A stretch of DNA of 64,000 bases from assembly GCA_029959085.1 (NCBI GenBank), contig JARWIR010000012.1, positions 25,774,590 through 25,838,589 on the forward strand, in the 5' to 3' direction. The stretch comes from Nemophila menziesii (lineage: Eukaryota > Streptophyta > Magnoliopsida > Boraginales > Hydrophyllaceae). The translations under genes were made by a program, and so were the position numbers. Of the stretch, positions 1 to 10,848 are shown piece after piece. The notes below the pieces were generated by a model. The model was given only the letters and a program-made list of their open reading frames with translations, was not told the origin of the DNA and did no database searches. Each line of letters opens with the position of its first letter. Position 1 is the first letter of the stretch.

Positions 1-2466
1 TAACTCTTCAATTGGTTTTGGTAAGTCAAGTGTTAGGGCAGCTTGCAAGATATCACCGAAGTTCATGTATTCTCATACTTCTCGTGTGGCTAAATCAATT
101 ACGTCCAAATGGAAACAGTCTTCTCGCAAATCTGGAAACTTCATTGCCCTAAACACGTTGAATTTTACCTCCTCGTCTTGGATTCGCATTGTCAATTCTC
201 CGTTTTCTACATCAATAATAGTACGCCCCGTGGCTAGGAATGGTCGTCCCAAGATGATGGGGACATTCCTATCCGCGTCGTATTCAAGAATAACAAAATC
301 GACAGGAAAAATTAAAGTACCTGCCTTGACAAGGACATCTTCTATGCGCCCCTCTGGATGTACGAGGGATCTGTCAGCCATTTGTAAGACCATGGATGTC
401 GGCCTTGCTTCTCCTATCTTCAACATCTCGAAAATTGATTTGGGCATGAGATTGATACTCGCTCCCAAATCACACAAAGCTTTACCTTGCTACTCATTGC
501 CAATGGAAATAGGAATTGTAAAACTCCCAGGATCAAGTAGTTTTGGTGGCAATTTGCTTTGGCATATGGCACTACATTCTTCAGGCAAACCTATCATCTC
601 ATTCTCAAGGTGTGGTCTTTTGTTGGCGATGGCTCTCTTCAGGAATTTGACGTATTTCGGAACATCTCTAATAGCATCTAAGAACGGGATGTTAATATTA
701 AGACCACGTACCACATTCAGGAATTTCTGATAGTCAGCCATATCGCCTTTCTTCTGAACTCTCGAGGGAAAAGGCGGAGGAGGGCGGGTTACTGTAGTAT
801 CTGGCTTCTTTGGCTTTTCCAGAATCTTCTCCACTTCTATTACTTCAGGTTCATCTTCTTTCTCCCCCACATATTTTACCGGTTTTTCCTTCACAGTTGT
901 TTCTTTTTCTTTCATTACGGGAAAAGGAGGTGGTGGGAGATTCTTACCACTTCGAAGTGTCACTGCATTACAATCTTCTTTTTGCTTAGGTTCTTCAGTG
1001 TCACTTGGTAATTGTCCTTGCTGACGTTGATTTAGTTTCTTATTTATCTGAGCCATCTGAGTTTCCATCAATTTAAGTGTTGCGGCTGTAGTTTGTTGAA
1101 TTGTGATTAGTGTTGTCAAGGTTTGTTGAACATCTAGAGCACCTTCTTGAGGTTGAGCAGGTAAAGCTTTCTGGTTCATGGTTTCGGTATAAGCATCTTG
1201 AGGAGGCTGTCTCTGAGCTTGGTTTCCGTATGCTTGTCCACCTTGGTAGTTGTTCTGAGGTCTTGGTTGAAAGTTGTTTCCTTGGGGGCGTGGTTGATAT
1301 GCATAGGTTGGATTAGCAGCCACATTTGGATTTGAATACTGGAAACCCGGATGGTTTCTATTCGGTTGATAGACTTGACCACTTGAATTGTAATTTCCTC
1401 GGTTGGAAACGAACATTACGGATTCTGGATTGTTTTGACAGGTCTCCCAATCATGATCTTGTGTATCGCAGTTAGAACATCCATAAACTTCTTGTGTAAC
1501 ATTAACATCTGCTCTTCTACCAGTAGCACCTTTTGAAACGGCTAGAGTAAGTTGTTTCAGTTGTTGTTCGAGTTTGTTTTCCATGGCGGTGACTTTTTCT
1601 TCAATTGATGCAGTGTTTCCACCTCGAACAGGTGTTCGTACAGTGTTCCAACCAAGCTCATTTGTTACAGTTCTATTCAAAATAATCTTCGCATGAACTG
1701 GTTGTACCTGTAGGAATCCACCACCACAAAGTAAATCTAGATCCTTTCTTGAAGAGCCATCAAGTCATCGGTAAAATATCTTCATCTGTTGAACTTCTGT
1801 GAGGCCATGATCAGGGACTCTTCTTAAGCAAATCTGAAATCTCTTCCAACTTCTACCCAACGTCTCGTCTTGATCTTGTTTGAATGAAGTTAGTTCAACT
1901 TGCGCATCCAATCTCATATTCGTTAGGTAGTATCTATCGAAGAACGCGGTTTGTAATGCATCCCATGTTGTAATTGTTCCGGGTTCTTGAGAATCATGCC
2001 ACTCACTTGCTCCATCAATAACGAAGTATCTAAAATTAGCAAAATACATTTGCTCTTTAGTTACTCCTTGCGTAATATAAGAATCGCAAATTTGCATGAA
2101 CTTCTGTACAGCACGGATCGGATCTTCGCTAGGTGCTCCTCGGTAATTTCCATAACTTTGAAACTGAGATAGCATACCAGGATTGGGTCTGTATCTCGCA
2201 ACATTAATATCTGCAGGGCCAATTCCGAGGGCAGGAGCTCGAAACGGAGCTTCTTCAGGGCCATTGATGAACCACGGATCATTATTTTGAGCAACAGGAT
2301 CAGCTGGAACAACCGAAGGGAGTTGTTGATCTTCAACTTGGTCTTCAGCCATTGTTTCTCTTGCTAATTGCTCCTCTAACTCTTTTGCTTTAGCGTCTCT
2401 TTTTCTTTTGTTTGCTTCTCGAACTAGGTTATCGGGATTTGCAAGAATCACGATATCTTCACGCAT
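1..2466 (-). pseudogene. gypsy Gag-protease polyprotein, three in-frame stops
   Basis: One frame runs from an ATG at 2466 to the window edge. Gag (retrotransposon gag domain, about residues 85-235) contains the stretch SEWHDSQEPGTITTWDALQT. A Gln/Asn/Pro-rich middle follows, with CSNCDTQDHDWETC as a possible zinc-binding site. The protease has CDLGASINLMP as its active-site region (DLGA for the usual D[TS]GA) and ILGRPFLAT as its flap region. The frame is kept throughout but is broken by TGA at 1763-1765 (after KIFYR), TAG at 490-492 (just before the protease) and TGA at 73-75. No frameshift is seen, so decay is recent and by point mutation. The antisense frame at 65-730 is a shadow of this gene. 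Confidence 0.88.
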
Positions 2467-2587
2467 AAACCAAAACCTGTAAACCTGAGAAAGAAAGATA
2501 ACGCAAAGCGTAAAACTGAAAAATAAAACTAAAACTAAACTAACAATTAAACTACTAAAAGATTAACACCGGGGTCACACGCTACCG
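2467..2587 (-). other. gypsy leader between PBS and gag
   Basis: AT-rich untranslated leader between the primer binding site and the Gag ATG. No separate gene is seen. Confidence 0.6.
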
Positions 2588-2605
2588 TCCCCGGCAGCGG
2601 CGCCA
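2588..2605 (-). promoter_or_regulatory. primer binding site, tRNA-Asp type
   Basis: The minus strand reads TGGCGCCGCTGCCGGGGA. This is complementary to the 3' end of plant tRNA-Asp (GTC) with one mismatch, as in many Athila/Tat gypsy elements. It lies 6 bases inside the LTR edge, where minus-strand DNA synthesis would be primed. Confidence 0.85.
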
Positions 2606-2611
2606 AAAACT

Positions 2612-4381
2612 TGGTGGGTCCTGGTGTGTTATAAAATAAATGTGAAAATAAAGGAACCACAATCACCGCAAGTGTACGGTTGTCCAAGTAATATTCGATA
2701 AATCGAGTTCCTTCGCAGGGACGGATTAGGCACAACTCAGGTATTAATCAAAAAGTAAGAGTAATTGCTTAACAGAAAAATAAAGTAAAGATTTTTGTTT
2801 GGTTTTATAAATTAAAAGATGCAAGAAATTAAATTACGGAATTAAAAGAAAGCAAATAAAAGAGACTTGAAACTTCAGATGAGAAAGAGTACTTGATCCT
2901 CGCAAGGGTTTCACCTAATCTATCTAATTCATGCTTCTGTTTAAGGGATAAACTGGTATTATTGTGCTAGTCGGGACTCTAATATCTCTTAGCCCCCGTC
3001 AGGGTGGACCTAAGAGCTATCCTACGGTATTACAAACCCCGTCGGGGTGAATATAAGCTACTTTCAGATGAATAATAATTTACCTAATTGGCTACATGGT
3101 TAGTTAAGCCTGTCAAGATCAATAACGGATACTATGCGTCTATTATCTAAGTCTGTAATTAAACCCCCCGTCAAGGTGATCCATACGCCACTATATGGAA
3201 TAGCCTAATTACTATGAGCTAAGTTTGATTCATGACTTCAAAATTAGTAATTAAAACAAAATAATAGTCAACACAAAATACTTAATCTAATTTAAACTAT
3301 TAAATCCCAAATTCAGAAAACATAAATTAAACAGAATTAAGTTCAACCCATATAGCGATTCTCAAGTACTAAAGAAATTAGTTCATAACGGAATGGAAAA
3401 CTAAAATTAAAATAAAGGAATTCATAGTTACGAATTACAGAAAGAAAATAAAGAACCTAAAGGTTAAGATGACTGATGATGGAAGAACAGGACTCCTCCA
3501 GCACTAGCTTCTCCTTGCCTCCTTGCTCTGACTTGAAAACCTTAAGCCTCTTGTGTAATTCTCTGAAGTGTGTCAAAGTAGGAGGTTAAGGGGTGTATTT
3601 ATAGGTGTTGGAAGACCCTTGGTCGAATTTTGCTTGGGGTGGAAGACAAGTCAAAGACTCTCAAATTCGTAGCTCTAAATTCTAGGAAAGGTAAGATTTG
3701 CTGCTGATTTGATTTGGTCATATCTTTTTCAATATTTATCCGTTTGAGAAGTTCCAATATATGAAACTTCTTTTCTTGGAAAGAGCTTTCTATTGGTGCA
3801 GACCACTCGTCCAGAATACATTCCAATCTTAAATTATGATTTTATCTCTAAAACGTGGCTGGATTTTTAGATTTCAAAAGGCAGCTTTATCTTTTCCTGC
3901 TTTGAATAAGTCTTTCCTAAATCTTCTTGTTTCCATGTAAATCTTCTTTCCTTTCATCTTTATCTTGACTTGGTCTCTAAGTAATTACCATTTATCTTTT
4001 AAAGCTTCACATTAAATAAATAATTAAACCGCATATGCTTAAAAAGAATAAATCAATAAATCAAGAAATAGAATTAGGAAAGTGTACTCTACAAATAGAA
4101 ACTCGACTCAAAATCATTTCCTAACACTCTAAAATACACTAAGACTTTATTCTCACTTTTTCTCCTTGGATTGGTCTTTCATAAGATTCGAGAACCAATT
4201 AACTTTGCATTAAAAATAGTCAAATTTAGGCACAAAAGCTCAGATTCTGCAAATAGTTACTTTCCAAGGGGAGAAAGTGTAATATGATCAATTAAGCCTA
4301 AAAGTCTATCAAATAAGTCATTTATTCACCTAAAAGGATTTCTCCAAGGGGCTAATAATTAGAACAAATCGGGAGACATCA
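2612..4381 (-). repeat. 5' LTR of the gypsy element (about 1.77 kb)
   Basis: Bounded by TG at 2612 and CA at 4381 on the + strand, so it starts TGATGTCTCCC and ends GGACCCACCA on its own strand. Both ends match the solo LTR at 31239-32804. Internal GACGGGG/CCCCGTC motifs recur at about 2995, 3048 and 3166. It contains no credible gene; the 75-codon frame at 3599-3826 is chance. Confidence 0.88.
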
Positions 4382-5870
4382 ACAATTAAAATAGAAGATA
4401 AAGTACTAGAGGCATGAGTAGAAGGGTGACCCAATCTGTAATGCCAAAGTTGACTTGGAGAAGACACCAATGAAGAGGATAAACATTAAGGCTGAGAAGA
4501 AGAATGAGTTGGCTTGAGACATGATTGACTAGAGTCAAAGGTAATATGATATAAACCATTTTCAGAGGGGCCCTGAAAAAGAAGGGAATGTGTATTTGAA
4601 TTAAATAAAGACACAGAATCAGAGGTAAGAACAACATAGCAGTTATTATCCTTAGTAAGTTGAGAAATGGATAACAGATTAGAGGATATGTAAGGGACAT
4701 GTAGAATGGAATTAATGTTAAATGACGAGTTGGAAAGAAGAAACTTACTATGTCATATGTTAGCAATATCCAATGACTGACCACTACCAACTGCAACAGC
4801 ATTATTCCATGGTAAGGTGGAGCTTAATGAACTAAAGAGAGATCAGAGGTGACATGATTATTAGCACCTGATTCTAAATACCATTGCTCAGGATTATGTG
4901 AAGAAGTAGGCTGAGATTGAACAGCTAGAGCAAGATTCTTTTGAGCTTTTGGTGAAGGAAAAGTTACAAAGTCAGTTCTAGACCAACAATCTAGTGCAGA
5001 ATGACCATATCTACTGCAAATCTGACAAGTAGGTACTGAATATGTAGTAGAACCACCATTATTTGACTGAGATTGAGATCCTAACACAGAATTAGAATAA
5101 GCACCTCTTGATCGACCTCTACCACGGCCTCTATTATTATAACCACGACCTGCAGAAACAGATTGAGCAGCAGATAAGAGAGTTGTATGTGAAGAGACTG
5201 AGTTTTCATTATTTTCACACATCTTCATATGAAATTCCTCTGAAACTAACAAGCTACCCAAGGAATGAAAGCTAATAGTTGTAGAATGAGCATTAGTAAT
5301 CTGTATGCTAGACTTAAACTGATTATACTCTTGTGGTAATCCCTTTAAAGTATACATTATAACATATTCTGGAAGTGAAGATGATGTAGTGTCAAGACCA
5401 TCACAAATAGATTGAATTTCAGCTAAGTAATCAGTCATACACCTGGCACCTTTCTTTATATTACAGAGTTTCATTTTTAATTGGTGAATATGAGTACGAC
5501 ATTGTGACACAAAAATCTCTTCCAGTTTCAACCAAACATCATATGCATGAACAATCTTAACAACTTTAGAAAGAATTGAAGGTATCATTGACGAGAGCAA
5601 AGATACCTTAAGCTACTGATCTTCAATAACCCATGTAGAGTACGTAGGATCTGATGAGAGTGGTGATCTAATAGATCCATTGACATGACCCAAATATCCA
5701 TGAGCTTCAAGCACTGCTTCTAATTGAGCTCGCCAAAGAACATAATTGGACGAGTCAAGCTTGACTTGAATTAAGCTACTCCAGTTTTGACAGAGTAGTA
5801 AGAGACCAGCTGGAATAGAAGAGCTTGAGCTGATGTTTGGAGTAGACGAAGAAGACGAAAACGACGCCAT
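4382..5870 (-). pseudogene. copia Gag-protease-preintegrase, broken
   Basis: Starts with an ATG at 5870 (MASFSSSSSTPNISSSSSIP). The UBN2/gag-polypeptide core follows (WRAQLEAVLEAHGYLGHVNG; MTDYLAEIQSICDGL), then a Gly/Arg-rich patch, a CCHC zinc knuckle (CQICSRYGHSALDCW) and the protease site WYLESGANNHVTSDL, where the usual catalytic Asp is Glu. Then come LHVPYISSNLLSISQLTKD and LWHYRLGHPS. Breaks are a TAG at 5613-5615, a TAA at 4824-4826, a frameshift near 4810 and further stops. The sequence then runs straight into the gypsy LTR. Confidence 0.85.
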
Positions 5871-5976
5871 GAAGACTGCGGAAGCAAGGATCGAAGATAA
5901 AGAGCTGAGATATAAAAATATTCAAAGCTGGCCTTTAATGGTAGATGAATAAAGCTTTGAAAAAAAAATCTCATAT

Positions 5977-5989
5977 GGCTCTGATACCA
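5977..5989 (-). promoter_or_regulatory. copia primer binding site, initiator tRNA-Met type
   Basis: The minus strand reads TGGTATCAGAGCC, the standard PBS of plant Ty1/copia elements complementary to initiator tRNA-Met. It lies about 105 bases before the Gag ATG. Confidence 0.9.
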
Positions 5990-6223
5990 TATTAGATTTG
6001 AAAAAGAAAAGAATAAGATATTTTTATGTGTATTGAATGAATAATGTGAATTAAATCTTGTTCATATATATAGAAGACTAAATCACGTTTGGTGTGATAC
6101 ACAGCTGTACTACCTACACAATATTCTTTCTAACTGTTTTTGTCAACTAGTGAAACAAGTTATAATTGTATGTGTTGCAGTATATAGTTGTTATTGTGAA
6201 GCTCTTTGTTTTATCCCTTATCA
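5990..6223 (-). repeat. probable 5' LTR of the copia element
   Basis: Sequence upstream of the PBS on the minus strand, with a TATA-like run (tatatata near 6066-6073). The outer edge is set at a TG (6223); no second LTR copy or target duplication is available to confirm it. Confidence 0.5.
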
Positions 6224-6557
6224 ATAAATTTAAGTTAAACAATGCCAAAAAATAAAAATACAACCTAACAACGACCTAAATTCACCTCGATTTACGTTTA
6301 CAACAATAATATATCTCTTCAAAACTTGATTAATAAACCGGTTTTGCAAGAAAAATTAATGCTGACACCACATGTCAGTAAACAACAACAATCAACACCA
6401 ACTTGATTTCTCAAGATTTTTTATAACTACCATCATGATCGAATTGTATAACTTGAACCATTAAAAAATATCATAATAAGAGTGGATCATGGCAGAGCCT
6501 AGTTCTTCGCGCAAACTGTTGTGGTTGTGATATCATGGTTATACTATCGCGAAGGGA
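6224..6557. other. intergenic, no gene seen
   Basis: AT-rich DNA without a coding frame or recognisable repeat. Confidence 0.5.
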
Positions 6558-6565
6558 TGTAGCAG

Positions 6566-7167
6566 CTATGTTGCACGGATTCTTTAAAATGGTGACGAAT
6601 CGCGAATCGGATACGGAATCGGAAGCGATTCTCTTCGGATTCGCGAATCCTTGAGTCAACGAATTCAGAAGCGTTGACTATTTTCTGAAGCGGCGCTTTC
6701 GTGCTAGGATTCTTTTCGAAAGCGTCATTTAATTTTTTTTAAGTTCTAATTTATAAATTTATAAAATTTAAGGGGTTAAATTGAATATTTAAAAATTTAT
6801 ATTGACTAAACCCTTATTAAAAATATTATTTATGTTTTCTGAAAACAAAAAAAGATGAGTAGTGAAAAACTAAGAGTCGGCCCCTTGCTAATCGCTATCG
6901 ACGGTCGACAGAAGATTTACCGTTTAATACAATATATAAAATGTTTGCCTAAATGTTTGTTCTATTTCAGTTGAAGTGTTTTATTTTATAATATTGCGAA
7001 TATTTACATTATAATTTTCTACTTTAAAAACAAATATATATATATATATTTAAAATAAAAAATTGAATATATCGTCGAATCCCCGAATCGGCTTTTTTGA
7101 AGATGCCGAATCCCCGAATCGCATCGCATCACTTCCCCGCACCCGCACCCGCTCCCGTGCAACCTAG
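6566..7167. mobile_element. hAT-type MITE, 8-bp target duplication
   Basis: 602 bp bounded by terminal inverted repeats CTATGTTGCACGG and CTAGGTTGCACGG (12 of 13 match) and flanked by a perfect 8-bp duplication TGTAGCAG at 6558-6565 and 7168-7175. The 8-bp duplication points to hAT mobilisation. It codes for nothing. Both subterminal regions carry GAATC/GATTC-rich short palindromes. Confidence 0.85.
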
Positions 7168-7175
7168 TGTAGCAG

Positions 7176-8207
7176 TGCTATTGATACTTCATCTCTGATG
7201 AAAAACTAATGGCGTTGATTTTGGAGGTTGTCTTGACTTCCCAGACAAGCCTAGTGGTGTTGTGACATGAGATAGGGACAATGGTGGCCCGAAGATTTGG
7301 AAGAAGGGGCGATCGCCAGAGCCAAATCAAATTGACGAAGATCAAATTTTGAATTTAAGTTCACAATCCATTTTATTCAACTTATGCTAGTGCTTATCCT
7401 CATAGAGCTAAAAAAATTACACTCGGTTATTCGTAACAACTAATGGCATACTTCCTAAGATTTATCTTTCCAACAATAAACTTTTGTAAAAAAAAAACCG
7501 CCCCCAAAATTCAAGACAATTGCTTTTTCTCATCAAAAGTTATTATTATAGTTAGTTAGGGGTTGTTTGTTTGCACTTAATGAGATCTTAATCTGGTTCA
7601 TTAAGACATTGGATCAATAAGACTGTTTATTTTTCCTGACCAAATTCAGATCTGAATAACTCTTAATTAGTCTATTTCATTAAGATTTAAAACTGAGTCT
7701 TATTCATTCAGGCTTTGCCTCTTAACAGAATAAGTTCTATTCATTTGTTATTCACCATTTAGTACTTATCACCTTAGTGTTATATAGTAATAGGTAAAAT
7801 AATAAATTTGAGAAACATATGTTTATGAGAGATATACTGCTCAAGTTAAACGAGTATATGTCCAACACTGAATATATCAGATTTTTCAATATTTTCCTTA
7901 ACTAATATGTTGTGCCTTCTTATAGCTTCATGGTTTAATGTAAATGATGTATTGGTGTCCGCCTGTGAAAAAAAAATATACATAACTCGTGATAATTATC
8001 AATTTTATCATTGATATGCAAGATTATTTTGTGTTTAAAAATAATTTTATATTGTGTAATCAGAATTGGTAATATAATTTTATATATGTTTCTAGTCAAT
8101 GGCTTATAAACTCGATAATTTATGTCAATTTTGTACATAGTAATTTATGTCATCATATATTTATTATTGTAAAAGGTAATTTGAAATTATATTGATAGTT
8201 CCAATCG
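7176..8207. other. intergenic, no gene seen
   Basis: AT-rich DNA. A stretch at 7557-7780 starting GGGGTTGTTTGTTTGC, rich in TTAAGA/TCTTAA, may be an eroded MITE, but no second terminal repeat or duplication could be fixed. Confidence 0.4.
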
Positions 8208-8257
8208 ACAATGTTGTAAATTTTCATGTAGATTTACATGAAAATTTACAACATTGT
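8208..8257. repeat. perfect 23-bp inverted repeat, 4-bp loop
   Basis: Arms 8208-8230 and 8235-8257 are exact reverse complements around the loop GATT. Weaker pairing continues outward. No transcript or T-tract supports a terminator or microRNA call. Confidence 0.85.
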
Positions 8258-8425
8258 CTACAATTGATTCCCATCTTCAATAGAGATGAAAAATACAATT
8301 AACTGCAATTAAGCCAGTCTGGTGTATGTGATTGGGGAGAGAGGGAGAAGAGGGTACCCATGAGAGGGAGAAGAACATACCGTTGTTGTGACTGCAATTA
8401 ACTCCGGTGAGAGTTTTGATGTCGT

Positions 8426-8430
<5 letters not shown>

Positions 8431-8514
<84 letters not shown>
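8431..8514. repeat. (GA)n microsatellite
   Basis: About 40 uninterrupted GA units. A degenerate direct repeat of about 48 bp flanks it (8390-8438 and 8581-8629, both containing GAGTTTTGATRTCGTTCGAA). The long frames read through it on both strands are low-complexity artefacts. Confidence 0.95.
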
Positions 8515-8519
<5 letters not shown>

Positions 8520-8734
8520 GATGCGAGTCTAATTTTTGTTAATCGAGAAAAAAAAGGAGAGGAAGAACGCACCATGGCTTGCCTGCAATTGACTCCGTTG
8601 TGAGTTTTGATATCGTTCGAATAGAGAGAAACCGAAAGAATAGAACCACGTGTGTGGTGTGTATGCGTGTTGAGAAAGAGAGGGCGATAGACAAAAATAA
8701 GTATAATAACATTCTTTATCATAATAATATATAA

Positions 8735-8880
8735 TGAACCAATTAGGATTAGCTCAACTGGCCAGAATCTTGATTCTCTTTCTTAGTGGTACAGGTTCAA
8801 ATCGAGTCAATGAATCCAAGTCTAAAGTGTTCTCCAATGTATTAAAAAATGTATATATTATATTCAAAATGATAATTATA
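8735..8880 (+). mobile_element. possible tRNA-derived SINE head
   Basis: GGATTAGCTCAACTGG fits a pol III A box and GGTTCAAATC, about 35 bases on, fits a B box, the arrangement of tRNA-derived SINEs. An AT-rich tail follows. No target duplication was found, and a decayed tRNA relic is equally possible. Confidence 0.4.
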
Positions 8881-9611
8881 TTTTATATTATAATCATTTG
8901 AAAGATTAGTACAGAGTTAATAAACATTCTGAAATCTTGTAAACATTATATTAATATAATGTAAATTGTAAATTTGTAATAAATTTTATTGTTATTTTAA
9001 ATAAAAATAAAGTGTCATGTTATTAAAAAAAATATAAAAGTCTTTCTATCCCTTTATTAAAGAAAATAATCCAAATAAAAAAAATTAAAGTGTCCCAAAC
9101 TCAACTTAAACATCATTTTTACAACTCTAAATTTTTTGTTAGTTTATTATTAATTATTTCTATTAATATAATGATTAAAATAGACTAGTCAATAATGGGA
9201 TAAGTTTGATATTTATCTACTTGTCAAAATGTCAGCTTATAAGTATTAGGAGCGACTATTAGATAAACACAAAGTAATGATTTGATGAGTTACTATATAG
9301 AGATGGCTTTGGATTATTTTTTTGGAAACATCATCACTAGGAATATAGGCGAAAAGATGTGAAACTTCTATTTTAAATTAAATAATTTCGAGTCATTTAA
9401 TTTGTAATATTGTTTGTAATATTTATTTTTTTACGAAATTTAAACCTTAACTTTACTTTTATCTATAAGAGTAGAAATTTAGCAGATGAGTAGGTTATTA
9501 AACAAGAACTTCTTAGCAATCTGTTTGACAATTAAGATATTTATATCCCTCGCAAGTTAACTAGTATTTTATGTGTTGACAACGAACCTATAGGAATAGG
9601 CTAACTTTTGT
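8881..9611. other. intergenic, no gene seen
   Basis: AT-rich DNA; no coding frame, repeat or RNA recognised. Confidence 0.5.
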
Positions 9612-9622
9612 AATAATTATCT

Positions 9623-10837
9623 TCTTTTTTTTTTTTTTTTGGTCGAAGTTAAATTTTATTGAAGTGAAACTCACACACTATTTACAAAGTGTTCATAGTT
9701 ACCATAAGCTAATCTATTACAACACATTCTAACCCAAAATGAGCCAATATCCGCCTTCATAAACCTTCTGCCCATCCACTCCGCCATCAAAGCACCAACC
9801 ACAAAGGTAGCGACAAGAAGACAACTCCAAAGAAACAACGGGAGGTACCTAATCACGATTAACTCAGCAACCGTGACCTGCAGCAGTGTAAAACACCGCA
9901 ATTCCTCTCAAATACCCGACAAGAGGGTTTTCCCGGAGGAGCGAGCAGGCAGAGGTGTGTTTGATAACTGATATTCACCATAATATCCCATGAAGTCCCT
10001 ATTGCTGCAATTAGCTTTCTTAAACAAACCTTTCCAAACCTTTAATCGCAACTTCCTAGTCCCTCTGATCAAACTAGTAACCAAATTCCAATAGAACGTA
10101 TTACAGCATCTATCCTTACTTCCCATCATCGTAACTAACGCTGGATAACAGAAACAAAATTCCTTTTTCGAAATTGTATTCGTAACACAGCATGGTATAG
10201 GCCCGAACAGTCCCGAAAATTCCATAACACTAGAGCCATATACTGTCGATTCATACACGATTTTAAATATGATTGTACCTTTCACCTTGGATCTGACCTC
10301 CTTCGGCACCCATGGAAACAGTCTCCACCGACCTCGTCCGTTGCTGCGAACCTCGTGGCCACACCATCGGAACTCTTCATCCCAACCGCCCAGCCCAAGG
10401 TCCCATCTACACGACTGCTTACACGAAGCCTGAAACCCACTTCGTTGCCGGAAAGGCCTATCCCTCCATCTCCATCGCAGGTGCTTCCTGTACCGTCCAG
10501 ACCACCAAAGGTCGTCCTCCCGTTGCTGCCTCTCCACGTCCGCCTTCCTTGATAGCCAATCTTCCTTTAATTTGCAAATCTCCAGGCCATAATTCCTTCT
10601 TGATTTCACAATCCAACTTTCAGAATAAAAAACGTAGAACAAGGGGTTTTGATACAATAGTGTAACAATCAGACCAGATGACCAAAAACACCACGAGATT
10701 CCAAAGGAAACCCATCGGATGTGAAAGGAAAGCGGCTTATGAAAGTGATTTCAGTAAAACCCTAAGATTAGAAACTTTCTCTCTCTAGACTAGAGAGAGA
10801 ACGTCCCGTCAAAAGGTAGGTTAATTATTCGACCAGC
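9623..10837 (-). mobile_element. polyA-tailed retroposon B with 11-bp target duplication
   Basis: Flanked by a perfect duplication AATAATTATCT (9612-9622, 10838-10848). On its own strand it starts near a CTCTCTCTAG-type leader at the right and ends TTCGACC followed by about 18 A at the left, the hallmarks of LINE-driven retroposition. It contains a 249-codon frame (10657-9908) and a 76-codon frame (9901-9671) that I do not recognise. Its 3' third shares a block of about 80 bp with retroposon A at 42551-44791. Confidence 0.8.
9908..10657 (-). CDS. unknown 249-codon frame in retroposon B
   Basis: The frame is open for 249 codons, nearly two-thirds of the element. The product is basic and Trp/Arg-rich at its N-terminus (RYRKHLRWRWRDRPF) and has several Cys further on (CFCYP, CCNTFY, CSNRDF). 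No known domain is recognised. It is followed, in the same frame after one stop, by a frame with a hydrophobic segment (YLPLFLWSCLLVATFVVGAL). The opposite strand also has a 117-codon frame here, so coding status is doubtful. It may be a gene fragment carried by a LINE. Confidence 0.3.
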   Translation of the reverse strand: MYQNPLFYVFYSESWIVKSRRNYGLEICKLKEDWLSRKADVERQQREDDLWWSGRYRKHLRWRWRDRPFRQRSGFQASCKQSCRWDLGLGGWDEEFRWCGHEVRSNGRGRWRLFPWVPKEVRSKVKGTIIFKIVYESTVYGSSVMEFSGLFGPIPCCVTNTISKKEFCFCYPALVTMMGSKDRCCNTFYWNLVTSLIRGTRKLRLKVWKGLFKKANCSNRDFMGYYGEYQLSNTPLPARSSGKTLLSGI

Positions 10838-10848
10838 AATAATTATCT

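Larger units (their letters stand above)
1..4381 (-). mobile_element. Ty3/gypsy LTR retrotransposon, truncated by window edge
   Basis: In transcription order on the minus strand I see an LTR, a tRNA-Asp-type primer binding site, gag and a retroviral-type aspartic protease; reverse transcriptase would lie beyond base 1. Gag-protease without an early zinc-knuckle array, and the phrase NAVTLRSGKNL late in Gag, are typical of the Athila branch of plant Ty3/gypsy elements (family knowledge). The outer LTR edge at 4381/4382 interrupts a copia polyprotein, so this is the younger of the two insertions. The same family left a solo LTR at 31239-32804. The partner target duplication lies outside the window. 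Confidence 0.9.
4382..6223 (-). mobile_element. Ty1/copia element, 5' half, interrupted by gypsy
   Basis: From right to left: probable LTR (about 5990-6223), initiator-Met primer binding site (5977-5989), gag and protease, then the GAG-pre-integrase region, which ends abruptly at the gypsy LTR. The missing pol half should lie beyond the left edge of the window on the far side of the gypsy element. Confidence 0.85.

Noticed and set aside
65..730. 221-codon + strand frame
   Set aside because: Lies opposite the gypsy gag/protease, whose protein motifs are clear; it is an antisense shadow.
8309..8722. Leu/Ser-rich and Glu/Arg-rich frames on both strands
   Set aside because: Produced by the (GA)n tract.
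10312..10665. 117-codon + strand frame inside retroposon B
   Set aside because: Runs against the polyA orientation of the element, with no known domain.
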